Program-made: the position numbers and the translations under genes
Part shown: positions 17,100-25,916 of the stretch, piece by piece
Layout of the letters: each line of letters opens with the position of its first letter
Position numbering within the stretch: the first letter of the stretch is position 1
From: Ruegeria sp. ANG-S4
Lineage (GTDB): Bacteria; Pseudomonadota; Alphaproteobacteria; Rhodobacterales; Rhodobacteraceae
DNA: 64,000 nt
Reading direction: 5' to 3'
NCBI RefSeq assembly: GCF_000814005.1
Contig: NZ_JWLK01000002.1
Location: forward strand, 434,001 to 498,000
The notes under the pieces: model-generated
Told to the model about the DNA's origin: nothing
What the model saw: the letters and a program-made list of their open reading frames with translations, nothing else
Database searches by the model: none

Positions 17100-17768
17100 T
17101 CAGGTCCGATTTCTGTGGATGGGGCACAGGCTCAGATACGAAGGCTCTTCGATTTCCGGCGAAAGATCTTTGTCCCGGATCGGAGCCTGCGCGTCCATAC
17201 CCATAGGTACGACCCCGGCCCAGACCGGAATGTCCAGGTCTTCGGGCTCATCGGTCACAGCATCCGTATGAATCTTGGCCGACGCGTTATCGAGCTTCAG
17301 ACCAATCACCTTGGTCGCCTTCATTTCCTGTTCGCTTGGGCCGCGCACGTCTTTGCCACGGCCCGGTGCCACTTTGTCCACAAATTCGACCAACAGATTG
17401 TACTTGTGCTCGGCATCGGTGACTTCGAAACCGGTGCCAACGGCCATGACACTGCGCGAGTTGATCGAGTGTTCAAACCCGGACCGTGCCAGAACCAGCG
17501 CATCAACGATTGACACGGTAAACGCCATCGACGCCCCGTTCGCCAAAGCTCGCAGCATGCGGCTTGCGCTGGACCCGTGGATATAAACGGTATCCCCCTC
17601 GCGAATATAGGCTGTTGGGACAACCAGCGGCTGGTCGTCAACGACATATCCAATGTGACAGATGAAGGTCGCATCCAGCACGGAATAGATCGTGTCCATA
17701 TCATAGTGGCCGCGCTTGTGGGCGCGTTTCAGACGCATCAACTCGGACGGTGCAGATTGTTCGGCCAT
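17100..17768 (-). CDS. Flavin-nucleotide-binding protein, pyridoxamine 5'-phosphate oxidase-like
   Basis: This 222-residue protein has the split-barrel fold of the PNPOx-like group: LMRLKRAHKRGHYDMDTIYSV at the N terminus, then IGYVVDDQPLVVPTAYIREG and IHGSSASRML, the flavin phosphate-binding stretch. The ATG at 17768 is preceded by GGAG. It lies 26 bp downstream of the acetylpolyamine amidohydrolase gene on the same strand, and a PLP-dependent MocR regulator faces the pair. Homologues are annotated as flavin-binding or heme-utilisation-like; its reaction is not known. Confidence 0.8.
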   Translation of the reverse strand: MAEQSAPSELMRLKRAHKRGHYDMDTIYSVLDATFICHIGYVVDDQPLVVPTAYIREGDTVYIHGSSASRMLRALANGASMAFTVSIVDALVLARSGFEHSINSRSVMAVGTGFEVTDAEHKYNLLVEFVDKVAPGRGKDVRGPSEQEMKATKVIGLKLDNASAKIHTDAVTDEPEDLDIPVWAGVVPMGMDAQAPIRDKDLSPEIEEPSYLSLCPIHRNRT

Positions 17769-17794
17769 TCTATTTCTCCGCGAAATTCAGGATG

Positions 17795-18832
17795 TCATAC
17801 GGTTGCTGCGTCAAATGCCTTGAGAACATCGACGACGTTCACACCGACATGATCGACCATGTAGCCACCTTCGAGCATGAAGAGCGTGGGCTTGTTGATG
17901 CCCTTCAGCGCTTCGCCAATCCGGGCATAATCTTCGCGTTTCAGACAGATTTGCCCGATCGGATCATGCTCATAGGTATCAACGCCCAGCGAAACGATCA
18001 GAATATCCGGATCAAAGTCCTTTACAGCTTCAATCCCGCGATCAAGTGCTTCGGCATAGTGGCTTTCCCATGTCGCACCCAGCGGCAATGGCATGTTTAC
18101 GTTGTAGCCTTCACCTGCTCCGGTGCCGGTTTCGTCAGCATGTCCGGCGAAGAACGGAAAGACCTCCATTGGGTCGGCGTGCAAGGATACAAACAACACG
18201 TCATCGCGGTCATAGAAAATGTCCTGCGTGCCGTTGCCGTGATGGTAATCGACATCCAGGATCGCGACTTTCTTCTTGCCCGCATCAATCATGTGCTGCG
18301 CAGCGATTGCGGTGAAGTTCAGGTAGCAATACCCGAGGAAAATCTCTTTCCCGGCGTGATGTCCCGGCGGGCGCGTTGCGGCAAAGGCCGAGTCCGCGCC
18401 GTTCAGAACCATGTCAGCAGCTGTCACAGCCACGTCGACCCCGGCGGAAACGCAGGGCCATGTACCAGCGGTGATCGGCGTACCGGCGTCGGCGCAGTAA
18501 AAGCCCAGCTTTCCGTCGATATCGTTGGGTTCAATGTCACGCAGGCTGCGCGAAGGCCAAATTAGTGGGAACGCGTCGATTTCACCACGCTTTGCCACCC
18601 ACTCATCCCATGCGGTTTCCAGAAAACGCACCATACGCTCGGTGTGGACACGTGTGGCGGGGGCGCTGCCGTGCTTTTCCGGTTCGCGGATTTCGCCGAG
18701 ACCGACTTCACGCACGGCATCGATCACGTTGTACGCGCGCTGCGGCATTTCGAACGCAGGCTTGAACTCTCCGCTTATCAACTCACCGCTGGCGTGATGT
18801 ACCGCGTGGCCTTCGCTATAAACTGTATCCAT
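17795..18832 (-). CDS. Acetylpolyamine amidohydrolase (histone deacetylase superfamily)
   Basis: The 345-residue protein has all the zinc-dependent deacetylase signatures: RPPGHHAG with the paired His, DVDYHHGNGTQDIFY with the Asp-X-His zinc ligands, SLGVDTYEHDP with the third ligand, and the EGGY tyrosine near the C terminus. The length and the ALGYCYLN-like FLGYCYLNF segment fit bacterial acetylpolyamine amidohydrolases, which remove acetyl groups from acetylputrescine, acetylcadaverine and similar amines. The ATG at 18832 follows AGGAG by seven bases; a TTG two codons earlier is the alternative. It is divergent from the MocR gene and probably controlled by it. Confidence 0.88.
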   Translation of the reverse strand: MDTVYSEGHAVHHASGELISGEFKPAFEMPQRAYNVIDAVREVGLGEIREPEKHGSAPATRVHTERMVRFLETAWDEWVAKRGEIDAFPLIWPSRSLRDIEPNDIDGKLGFYCADAGTPITAGTWPCVSAGVDVAVTAADMVLNGADSAFAATRPPGHHAGKEIFLGYCYLNFTAIAAQHMIDAGKKKVAILDVDYHHGNGTQDIFYDRDDVLFVSLHADPMEVFPFFAGHADETGTGAGEGYNVNMPLPLGATWESHYAEALDRGIEAVKDFDPDILIVSLGVDTYEHDPIGQICLKREDYARIGEALKGINKPTLFMLEGGYMVDHVGVNVVDVLKAFDAATV

Positions 18833-18895
18833 CAGCAACTCCTAGATTTGGGAGTTTTCTAGCGCGCTGAGTGGATTGCCAGTATAGCCATTCTG

Positions 18896-18908
18896 TGCCA
18901 AATTGGCA
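18896..18908. promoter_or_regulatory. Inverted repeat TGCCAA-A-TTGGCA, probable MocR operator
   Basis: A perfect inverted repeat with 6-base arms around one base, in the divergent region between the amidohydrolase (start 18832) and the MocR gene (start 18931). Further GCCA half sites at 18877-18880 and 18887-18890 have the repeated spacing often seen for MocR regulators. The assignment to this MocR is inferred. Confidence 0.6.
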
Positions 18909-18930
18909 GACCACTTTTAGAGTTCCTGAC

Positions 18931-20358
18931 ATGCGCGAAATCGATACGTCACTCATCTCGCTGATCTCGATTGACCGGTCGAGCGGCACGCCGCTTTATA
19001 TTCAGATAAGCTCCACCATCCGCGACGCGATCGTCTCGGGCCGTTTGGCCGGGGGTACGCGATTGCCATCGTCCCGCGCGCTTGCGGCGGCACTATCGGT
19101 GTCGCGGGTTGTTGCAATCGAGGCCTACGAGCATCTGCTGTTCGAAGGCCTGATCGAAACGCATCATGGTGCCGGAACTTTTGTTAACAATGACATTGCG
19201 CTGACCAGCGCGTCACCGTCTGGTCAAAAAGTCCAGGATAGCCCAACGGAATCGAATTTCATCGTCGAAGGGCAAGACTGCCGACCCTTTGCGGTTGGCA
19301 TCCCCGACCTCAATCATCTGCCCAGAAAGAAATGGATGCGAACGTTCAACACCGTACTGCGCCAGAGCGGCGAGATGGCATGGGGATATGCCCCGCCGCA
19401 GGGGGTTGCATCGCTCAGGGAATCCTTGGCCAATTATGTCAGCGTTATGCGAGGCATCCGGTGCAGCGCCGAGAATATCGTTATCACGGAACGAACCCGA
19501 CAGTCCTTTGACCTGATCTATCGCCTTGCCTCAAAACGTTCGAAACGGGTCTGCATCGAAGATCCGGGGTATCTGGGCGCAGCCAATGCCTTTCTTGCAA
19601 ACGGAGCCCAGCTTGTCCCAGTCCCCGTCGACGATCAGGGATTGCGCACCGACCAGTTGCCGGATGGACCAGCTGCAATGGTCTCCGTCTCACCCTCACA
19701 CCAGTTTCCAACAGGTCAAGTTCTGTCGCTTCAACGGCGTTTGCAATTGCTCGACTGGGCGTCACAGTCCGGCGCGCTGATTATCGAGGATGATTACGAC
19801 GGCGAGTTCACCGAAACGGGTCGCCCGCTGACCACACTCTACGAACTCGACCCCGGAGAGAACGTGATCTACCTCGGCACGCTGTCCAAGGTCCTGTTTC
19901 CGTCCGTAGGGCTTGCCTTCGCGATCTTGCCGACGAAATGGGTCGAGCCGTTCTGTACACTCAAGGAAAGCGTACAAGGCCCTGCCCCGTACCTGCCGCA
20001 ACTTGCATTGGATGCATTTATCCGCGACGGACACTTCGCCGCTCATGTCCGTACGATGCGCGACGTCTATCGGCATCGGCGGACACTCGTGGCCAATATA
20101 CTGAAACAATATTGCGGAGATCTGGTCGACGTTATGGAGCAATCCGCCGGCCTGCACCTGACCTGCCGGTTCCGCGATATGCGTGCCGACCAAGAGATCG
20201 CCGCCCGCGCTCTCGATGCCGGCATTATCGTCGAACCATTGTCCAAGTTTTATCGGTCATCTGATGTCAGAACCGGGTTACTGCTGGGTATCGGCATGAT
20301 TGATGATGCCAATGCGCATGCACATCTGCGAAAGCTGATCGGGATCATCCGCGGGTAA
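18931..20358 (+). CDS. MocR-type regulator (GntR HTH fused to aminotransferase fold)
   Basis: The 475-residue product has a GntR winged helix (YIQISSTIRDAIVSGRLAGG, then LPSSRALAAALSVSRVV) joined to a fold-type I aminotransferase-like domain with the PLP lysine in LGTLSKVLFPSVGLAF and the aspartate in IEDDYDGEF. MocR regulators bind PLP and often an amine or amino acid and control divergent genes. Here the neighbour is an acetylpolyamine amidohydrolase, so a polyamine-related effector is likely. I chose the ATG at 18931; a GTG at 18871 would place coding sequence over the putative operator. Confidence 0.9.
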   Translation: MREIDTSLISLISIDRSSGTPLYIQISSTIRDAIVSGRLAGGTRLPSSRALAAALSVSRVVAIEAYEHLLFEGLIETHHGAGTFVNNDIALTSASPSGQKVQDSPTESNFIVEGQDCRPFAVGIPDLNHLPRKKWMRTFNTVLRQSGEMAWGYAPPQGVASLRESLANYVSVMRGIRCSAENIVITERTRQSFDLIYRLASKRSKRVCIEDPGYLGAANAFLANGAQLVPVPVDDQGLRTDQLPDGPAAMVSVSPSHQFPTGQVLSLQRRLQLLDWASQSGALIIEDDYDGEFTETGRPLTTLYELDPGENVIYLGTLSKVLFPSVGLAFAILPTKWVEPFCTLKESVQGPAPYLPQLALDAFIRDGHFAAHVRTMRDVYRHRRTLVANILKQYCGDLVDVMEQSAGLHLTCRFRDMRADQEIAARALDAGIIVEPLSKFYRSSDVRTGLLLGIGMIDDANAHAHLRKLIGIIRG

Positions 20359-20538
20359 CAGTCACAGGTTGCGGCATTGAAAAACCCAGATACCGCATGA
20401 CCCACTTGGCATGAACAGACCGCCATTTGGCCAATATTCCATGCTCTCTTCGGATGAAAACTCTGGCGAGGTGTGAAACTGTTCCAGCGAGTATTAAACG
20501 CTGGTCGGGACACCCAAGCAGCCGTTGGGTCGGGTCAA

Positions 20539-21114
20539 ATGCAAATATACAGAACCGAAAACGAGGACCTTGCAACATGGGAATCTAAGAGCGAAGGCTT
20601 TGACATCGTTGTTTCTGAGAAAAGCGATTATTTCGCGGATCCGATGGGCACAAACCGGGTCGTGAAGATCCCGGTCGCGTATGTCGAAACCCCCGACGAA
20701 GACTTCACATGCGAATTGTCGGTTGACGCTGAATTGCCAAACACATTTGATGCGGCTGGCTTTTTCTTGAGGTGCGGTCCTTCATGGTCGATGAAGTTTG
20801 TCGCCGAGCGATCCCCTACTGGTGAGGTTCTCGCAGTTTCCGTTCTGACGACAGACTTCTCTGACGATTGCAACGGGCCCGAAACTGAAATGCCGGTCAA
20901 CCTTCGGGTATCGGTGATTGGACCCACGCTGGCACTTCACATCCGGCTAAAGGACGGCACGTGGCGTCTTGTGCGTTACGCCAGATTGCCCGATCGGTCA
21001 TCGCTTGAGTTTGGGCTTTTTGCACAATCTCCGATGGCAGACGGTGTTCGTGCCCATTTCAGCCGCCCCGTGATCCGCACAGAAACGCTTGAGAACATCA
21101 GGAATGGCCAATGA
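20539..21114 (+). CDS. DUF1349 family protein
   Basis: About 191 residues from the ATG at 20539; a GTG at 20473 would add 22 residues. The sequence has the beta-rich, concanavalin-like DUF1349 pattern: an early WESKSEGF-like segment, KSDYFADPMGTNRV, AGFFLRCGPSWSMKF, then WRLVRYARLPDRSSLEFGLFAQSP. DUF1349 proteins are cytoplasmic and of unknown biochemical role, sometimes called regulation-of-enolase-like. It stands alone between the MocR gene and a 389-bp gap. Confidence 0.75.
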   Translation: MQIYRTENEDLATWESKSEGFDIVVSEKSDYFADPMGTNRVVKIPVAYVETPDEDFTCELSVDAELPNTFDAAGFFLRCGPSWSMKFVAERSPTGEVLAVSVLTTDFSDDCNGPETEMPVNLRVSVIGPTLALHIRLKDGTWRLVRYARLPDRSSLEFGLFAQSPMADGVRAHFSRPVIRTETLENIRNGQ

Positions 21115-21503
21115 ACCTGCGGAAAAGTCGCGAGAAACACAACCATAATCGTCTCTTTGACGCGACAGTTTTTCATCCCGATGCAATGACCGATCACTGG
21201 ACTTTTTGAGATGATCGGGCAGGCGAAAACAAGCAAGAACAAAACAGGATTTGAAGGTTTCCAAACTTCCGAAACGGACAACAACTTTTCGAGCCAAAAA
21301 TGCTGCTTTTTCCGCCAACTCAAATGAATGTCAAAGACTCAACACAATTCTTAATTGTAAGACAGCCACGCTTGAAGGTCGCTTAACGGTCTGTATATAA
21401 ATATTTTTTGGTTAAGTTGGCTTTCTCCTGATCTTCAAGGCGCACCCTAGTAAACACTTTCCGGTTGTTCATGTGAGCGACCGAAACCAGAAAGGCTTTT
21501 AAA
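21115..21503. other. 389-bp non-coding stretch upstream of the RTX gene
   Basis: No convincing open reading frame lies here. The right half is AT-rich, notably around 21391-21415 (GTATATAAATATTTTTT), unlike the GC-rich flanks. It probably holds the promoter and a leader of about 90 bases for the RTX gene. AGAAAGGC lies just upstream of the ATG at 21504. The left half is close to the opposite-strand shadow of the DUF1349 gene and shows nothing definite. Confidence 0.5.
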
Positions 21504-24431
21504 ATGCTAGACGCAATGCACCGACCGACGAACAGAGTTTATGAAAACGTCGATGGCGCAATACTCACCGGTGAACCGGGGAGTTACATTTCCGGCGGGC
21601 ACTCTGATGCCCTGGCACTTGAATCCGGCTCGATTTCGTTTGCGTTCACCGCGGCGAACACCACGGGTCGCCAGACCTTGGTCTCGAAGAACGGCAGCGG
21701 TCGCGACGAAGGCGGACACTTCACTTTGTCGCTGGACGGGCCTGAGCTTTTGCTCAGCATGGAAACGGCGGACAAAACAAAGATGTTCCGCGTTCCAAAC
21801 GTCCAGATTGAGGCGGACGAAGAATATCACATCGTTATGTCCTTCGGAGAAGACGGTCTGGCCGTTTGGCTGGATGGCCAAATCGTTGCGGCTGACCCCG
21901 ACTTCACGCAAGGCATCGAGATGAACACCCGCGAGATGATCTTTGGTGGATCCAATGCGGACTACGGCCCAGACAAAGAAGGTGCGAAAGCCCTGTTTGA
22001 AGGTGAAATCGCCGAGATCGCAGTTTTCGACAGCCAACTGACCGAGCACCAAATTCACTCGGAAGCCCTGAGCATTGTCGAGGACAAAGCGCGCGAAGCG
22101 ATGATGCACGAAGCGATGACCGATCTCGTGCCGGCATTCCTGCAAGCACACCACGGCAGCGATACCCTCAAGGAATTGATGTCAGACTACGGCTACAACC
22201 ATCATGGAATGCGCGACAATCCGTATGATGATATGCAGATGGGTACGTCCGACGACGACGTCATGGCAGGCGGCAAATCCGACGATGCCATTTTTGGCGG
22301 CGCCGGAGATGACAATATCAAGGGTGGCAAGGGCGACGACGGCCTTCACGGCGGACTTGGTGACGACGTTCTCAAGGGGAATGCTGGCAATGACGTTCTG
22401 CAGGGCGGTTACGGCAATGACACCCTGAAAGGCGGCGCAGGCAACGACGTTCTTGATGGAGGTCACGGCGAAGACGTATTGCGTGGCGGTGCTGGCAATG
22501 ACCTGCTGATCGCGCGGTCTGATGGTCGCGAGGGATACATCACGGACATCCCGGGCCGGGACGAAGGCGATCCGTACAACGAGCTGACGGATGGCAAGCT
22601 TTACCCCGATCAACCGATCCCGGCAGACGACGTGCTGGAAGGTGGCGCAGGCGCCGATACCTTCTACTTCCAACTGCTGATCAACGGCAAAGAGCGTTAC
22701 ATCCGCGAGCACACCAAAGCCGATGGCACCATCAACTGGCATGGCGTTGCTGGTGAAAACGACAAGCTGCATGATCACTGGGTGGATGTAATAGGCAACG
22801 ACGTCATCCTCGACTACAGCAAGGAAGAAGGCGACAAAATCGTCATCGAGGGGCACACCACCGAGATCTATGAGATCACCTATGGTGATTCAAACGGTGA
22901 CGGTGTTCTCGATCATTCGATCATTCATCTGTATTCGGATCAGGGCGCAAATGGCGGCGCGCACCAGTACGACAAACTGGGCACAATCACCGTCTATGGC
23001 GATCTCGTGCAGGAAGGCGACATCGAACAGAACGCTGCACCGGCTTATGGCATCGTGGACAACATCAAGGATGTGGAAGAAGCGGTCACGCCGATCACCA
23101 ACGGTGAAGAACGCACGTCTTCGACGCCCAAACCGAAGCTTGACGCACCCAACACCGAAACGCCTGGCGGTCAGAACGCCGTATTCTTTGTGCCTGGCAC
23201 AATGGAATTCGACCGCGGTGCCGCACAGGAAGTCAACCTGGGATCACCCGATTCCATTGCACTGGACTCGGCGACAATTGCGTTTGGATTCAACATCGAA
23301 ACCCTGAAGTGGGGATCGACCCTGGTCTCGAAAGAATCCAAGGACAAGGCCGAAGGCGAGTTCAGCGTACGGGTCGACCAGTTCGGCACCTTCACGATCA
23401 CCATCGACGACGGTACCGGCGCGCATGTCATCAAGATACCGAATGCTGTCCAGGCTGGCGTTGACTACGACTTCGCGATGAGCTTTGGCGACGAAGGTGT
23501 TCAGGTTCTGCTGAACGGCGTGGTTATGGCCACCCTTCCGGATGTCACGGTTGGTCTGGCCACAAATGGCGAAGACCTGCTGCTGGGTGCTGGCGCATGG
23601 GCAAGCACACCGGGCACGTCGGACAAGGTCTACGGTTACCTGGATGGAAGCATCAAGGACTTCGGAGTGTACGAGGGTCAGCTGTCCTCGGAAGACCTGT
23701 ACGGCGACGAGGCCCACGACTCCATCCTGTCGCTGGATGGTGCGCCCGAAGATTACGTGATCTCGATCGCGGATGACGGCACGCTGGAAGTATTCCTGGA
23801 CGGAACCGAAGTGGAAATCGATGACACCGTCGAGTTTCTGCAGTTCGGATCGGAAACCTTCAACATCGGTCAGATTCGGGTCGGAACCGACGGTGATGAC
23901 ACCATCCACGGCTACGACGCGGGCGATCTGATCGTCGGCGGCATGGGCGATGATCGTCTTGTCGGAAACGAGGGCGATGATCATCTTTCCGGTGGAAACG
24001 GCAATGACACGCTGATTGGCGGCGATGGTGCCGACACTCTGAACGGCGGAAACGGCAACGATAAGTTGTACGGTTATGCTGATGACGATGTGATCGTTGG
24101 TGGCGCTGGCAATGACGAGATGATGGGCGGCCTTGGCGCTGACGTCTTTGAAGGCGGCGAAGGCGACGACATCATCTTTGCCAACCACCGTGGTGACGCT
24201 GGCGCGGACGCCGAGGACTCGGTTGTTTATCTCGGCGATTTCGATGACTACGAGATCAGCGTGATGTCTGTCTATAACGGAACCCGCGGCGAATACATGA
24301 CGCAGGTTATCGTCAAAGATGCTGACGACGGCGGTGCGGATGGTGTCAACGAAGGAACCGACAAGTTGATGGACATCGACCTTCTGGTATTCGCCGATCA
24401 GACAGTGTCTGTCGACGATCTCTGGGCATAA
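21504..24431 (+). CDS. RTX calcium-binding protein with two LamG-like domains
   Basis: This 975-residue acidic protein has no N-terminal signal peptide, as expected for type I secretion. Domains in order: LamG/concanavalin-like (about residues 25-190), RTX nonapeptide repeats (about 245-340; GGAGDDNIKGG, GGAGNDVLDGG), a linker (340-545) with an EF-hand-like DSNGDGVLD, a second LamG-like domain (550-745) and a second RTX block (about 795-890; GGNGNDTLIGG). The C-terminal region is rich in Asp and hydrophobic residues. It is probably secreted and folds on binding Ca2+; the LamG domains suggest glycan or matrix binding. No type I secretion genes are nearby. Confidence 0.9.
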   Translation: MLDAMHRPTNRVYENVDGAILTGEPGSYISGGHSDALALESGSISFAFTAANTTGRQTLVSKNGSGRDEGGHFTLSLDGPELLLSMETADKTKMFRVPNVQIEADEEYHIVMSFGEDGLAVWLDGQIVAADPDFTQGIEMNTREMIFGGSNADYGPDKEGAKALFEGEIAEIAVFDSQLTEHQIHSEALSIVEDKAREAMMHEAMTDLVPAFLQAHHGSDTLKELMSDYGYNHHGMRDNPYDDMQMGTSDDDVMAGGKSDDAIFGGAGDDNIKGGKGDDGLHGGLGDDVLKGNAGNDVLQGGYGNDTLKGGAGNDVLDGGHGEDVLRGGAGNDLLIARSDGREGYITDIPGRDEGDPYNELTDGKLYPDQPIPADDVLEGGAGADTFYFQLLINGKERYIREHTKADGTINWHGVAGENDKLHDHWVDVIGNDVILDYSKEEGDKIVIEGHTTEIYEITYGDSNGDGVLDHSIIHLYSDQGANGGAHQYDKLGTITVYGDLVQEGDIEQNAAPAYGIVDNIKDVEEAVTPITNGEERTSSTPKPKLDAPNTETPGGQNAVFFVPGTMEFDRGAAQEVNLGSPDSIALDSATIAFGFNIETLKWGSTLVSKESKDKAEGEFSVRVDQFGTFTITIDDGTGAHVIKIPNAVQAGVDYDFAMSFGDEGVQVLLNGVVMATLPDVTVGLATNGEDLLLGAGAWASTPGTSDKVYGYLDGSIKDFGVYEGQLSSEDLYGDEAHDSILSLDGAPEDYVISIADDGTLEVFLDGTEVEIDDTVEFLQFGSETFNIGQIRVGTDGDDTIHGYDAGDLIVGGMGDDRLVGNEGDDHLSGGNGNDTLIGGDGADTLNGGNGNDKLYGYADDDVIVGGAGNDEMMGGLGADVFEGGEGDDIIFANHRGDAGADAEDSVVYLGDFDDYEISVMSVYNGTRGEYMTQVIVKDADDGGADGVNEGTDKLMDIDLLVFADQTVSVDDLWA

Positions 24432-24437
24432 AAAAAT

Positions 24438-24464
24438 GGCACGGTCCTTTCTAGGGACCGTGCC
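24438..24464 (+). terminator. Rho-independent terminator of the RTX gene
   Basis: A perfect 10-base stem, GGCACGGTCC / GGACCGTGCC, with the loop TTTCTAG, starts seven bases after the RTX stop codon. It is preceded by a run of A and followed by CTCTCTCT rather than a pure T tract. It may also act for the leftward operon ending at 24572. Confidence 0.8.
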
Positions 24465-24571
24465 TCTCTCTACAAGACGGAGCCGAACCTAGGCTCACTT
24501 TGGCCAGTTCTCAGATTGCTTTGTGCAAACGACACATGTCGGGTCGAACGACGAGCAACAGTATCACCAAC

Positions 24572-25915
24572 CTATACCGGGGCCTTTATGCAGAACACCT
24601 GCGGCTCCGTCATGGCCAGCATCGAACTTCGCACACCCTCACGACCAATACCGGCGCTTGACGGTCCGCCGAACGGCATCGAGTCGATGCGAAAATCGGT
24701 TGTGTCGTTCACCATGATCTGTCCGACTTTCAGCTGACTCAGCTTATGGGGGACGTGGATGTCCCGCGTAAATACCGCCGCTGCCAGCGCTGGCCCGGAT
24801 CGGGCCGCCATCGCAATCGCCTCATCAATGTCCGAATAGGATTCCAACGTTGTGAGCGGACCGAAAATTTCTTGCGTCACGATGTTCGAATTCGGACCCG
24901 GATCTCCGATCAATATGGGCTTGGTCACAGTATCGTCGTTGTAATCGCCACAGATGACATAGCCTCCGCCAGAGACTGCATCATGCACCCAATCGATACA
25001 CCGGTGAAACGCATCCCTGTTAATGAGACGACCCATCTCGGTTTGGTCATTCAATCGGTCGCCGATCACCAGTTCGTTCAAACGCTGCGCAAGATGCGCC
25101 TCGACTTCTTTGCGGATCGAGTCGTGGACCAACACACGTTGAACATGCAGGCAGTTTTGACCGGCCGCTGCGGTAATTCCGGAAACCAGGGCCGGAATCG
25201 CCGCGTCGACGTCCGCATCCTTGTGCACAATCGTGACTGCGACGCCACCCAGTTCCATCATCAGCGGTTTTCCCGCCGCGGCGCGCGCGACATGCTTCGC
25301 GGTTTCGCGACCACCCGTAAAAGACACCAAATCAACATCAGGATGCTTGATCATCGCTTCGGTCGTTGCACCGTCCGCAAGAAAAACCTGCAGGCTGTTT
25401 CCGAGGGTATCAATTTGCTTGGCGAGGCCTTCCAGCATCACTGCAGGCGTCGGCGTATCAGGGTGCGGCTTGATGATGACAGCGTTGCCCGTCGCAATCG
25501 CAGGGGCGACTTTATGTGCGATCAGATTCAACGGATCGTTAAATGGCGTAATGCCCAGAACCACACCGACCGGTTTACGGTCTACCCATCCGTGTCGACC
25601 TGCACCTCTGGGATCGGCGGAAAAGTCGATCCGCTCACCGGAAAATCGTTTGATCTCCTCCGCCGCGATGCGAAACGTCAACTCTGCTCTGGCAACCTCA
25701 CCACGGGCTTCGGTGATCGTCTTGACCCCCTCGTAAACGATGGCTCGGGCGAAGTCATCGGCGCGCAGGGCAATTCCATCTGCCAGTGCAAACAACGCTT
25801 GCGATCTTTCAAACGAACTCTTTTCAGCAAGTCTTGAACCAGCACGCTTTGCGTTTCTAATTACGTCGGCAAAGCAAATTTGTGGCTCAACCGCCGGGCT
25901 TATCGATTGCAACAC
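24572..25915 (-). CDS. Aldehyde dehydrogenase, short form
   Basis: About 447 residues if started at the GTG at 25915, just behind the aminotransferase stop (TGAAGTG); this is shorter at the N terminus than the usual 475-500. The catalytic parts are present: GVVLGITPFNDPLNLI, the general base in MMELGGVAVTI and the nucleophile in GQNCLHVQRV, plus EIFGPLTTLESY. Family relatives oxidise semialdehydes such as phosphonoacetaldehyde, sulfoacetaldehyde or succinate semialdehyde. It follows the omega-aminotransferase gene almost without gap, so it likely oxidises the aldehyde that enzyme makes. Confidence 0.85.
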   Translation of the reverse strand: MLQSISPAVEPQICFADVIRNAKRAGSRLAEKSSFERSQALFALADGIALRADDFARAIVYEGVKTITEARGEVARAELTFRIAAEEIKRFSGERIDFSADPRGAGRHGWVDRKPVGVVLGITPFNDPLNLIAHKVAPAIATGNAVIIKPHPDTPTPAVMLEGLAKQIDTLGNSLQVFLADGATTEAMIKHPDVDLVSFTGGRETAKHVARAAAGKPLMMELGGVAVTIVHKDADVDAAIPALVSGITAAAGQNCLHVQRVLVHDSIRKEVEAHLAQRLNELVIGDRLNDQTEMGRLINRDAFHRCIDWVHDAVSGGGYVICGDYNDDTVTKPILIGDPGPNSNIVTQEIFGPLTTLESYSDIDEAIAMAARSGPALAAAVFTRDIHVPHKLSQLKVGQIMVNDTTDFRIDSMPFGGPSSAGIGREGVRSSMLAMTEPQVFCIKAPV

Positions 25916-25916
25916 T

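Noticed and set aside
22182-24188. Long leftward frames opposite the RTX gene
   Set aside because: They are antisense shadows of the repetitive GGxGxD codons; Val/Ala-rich, without motifs or start signals.
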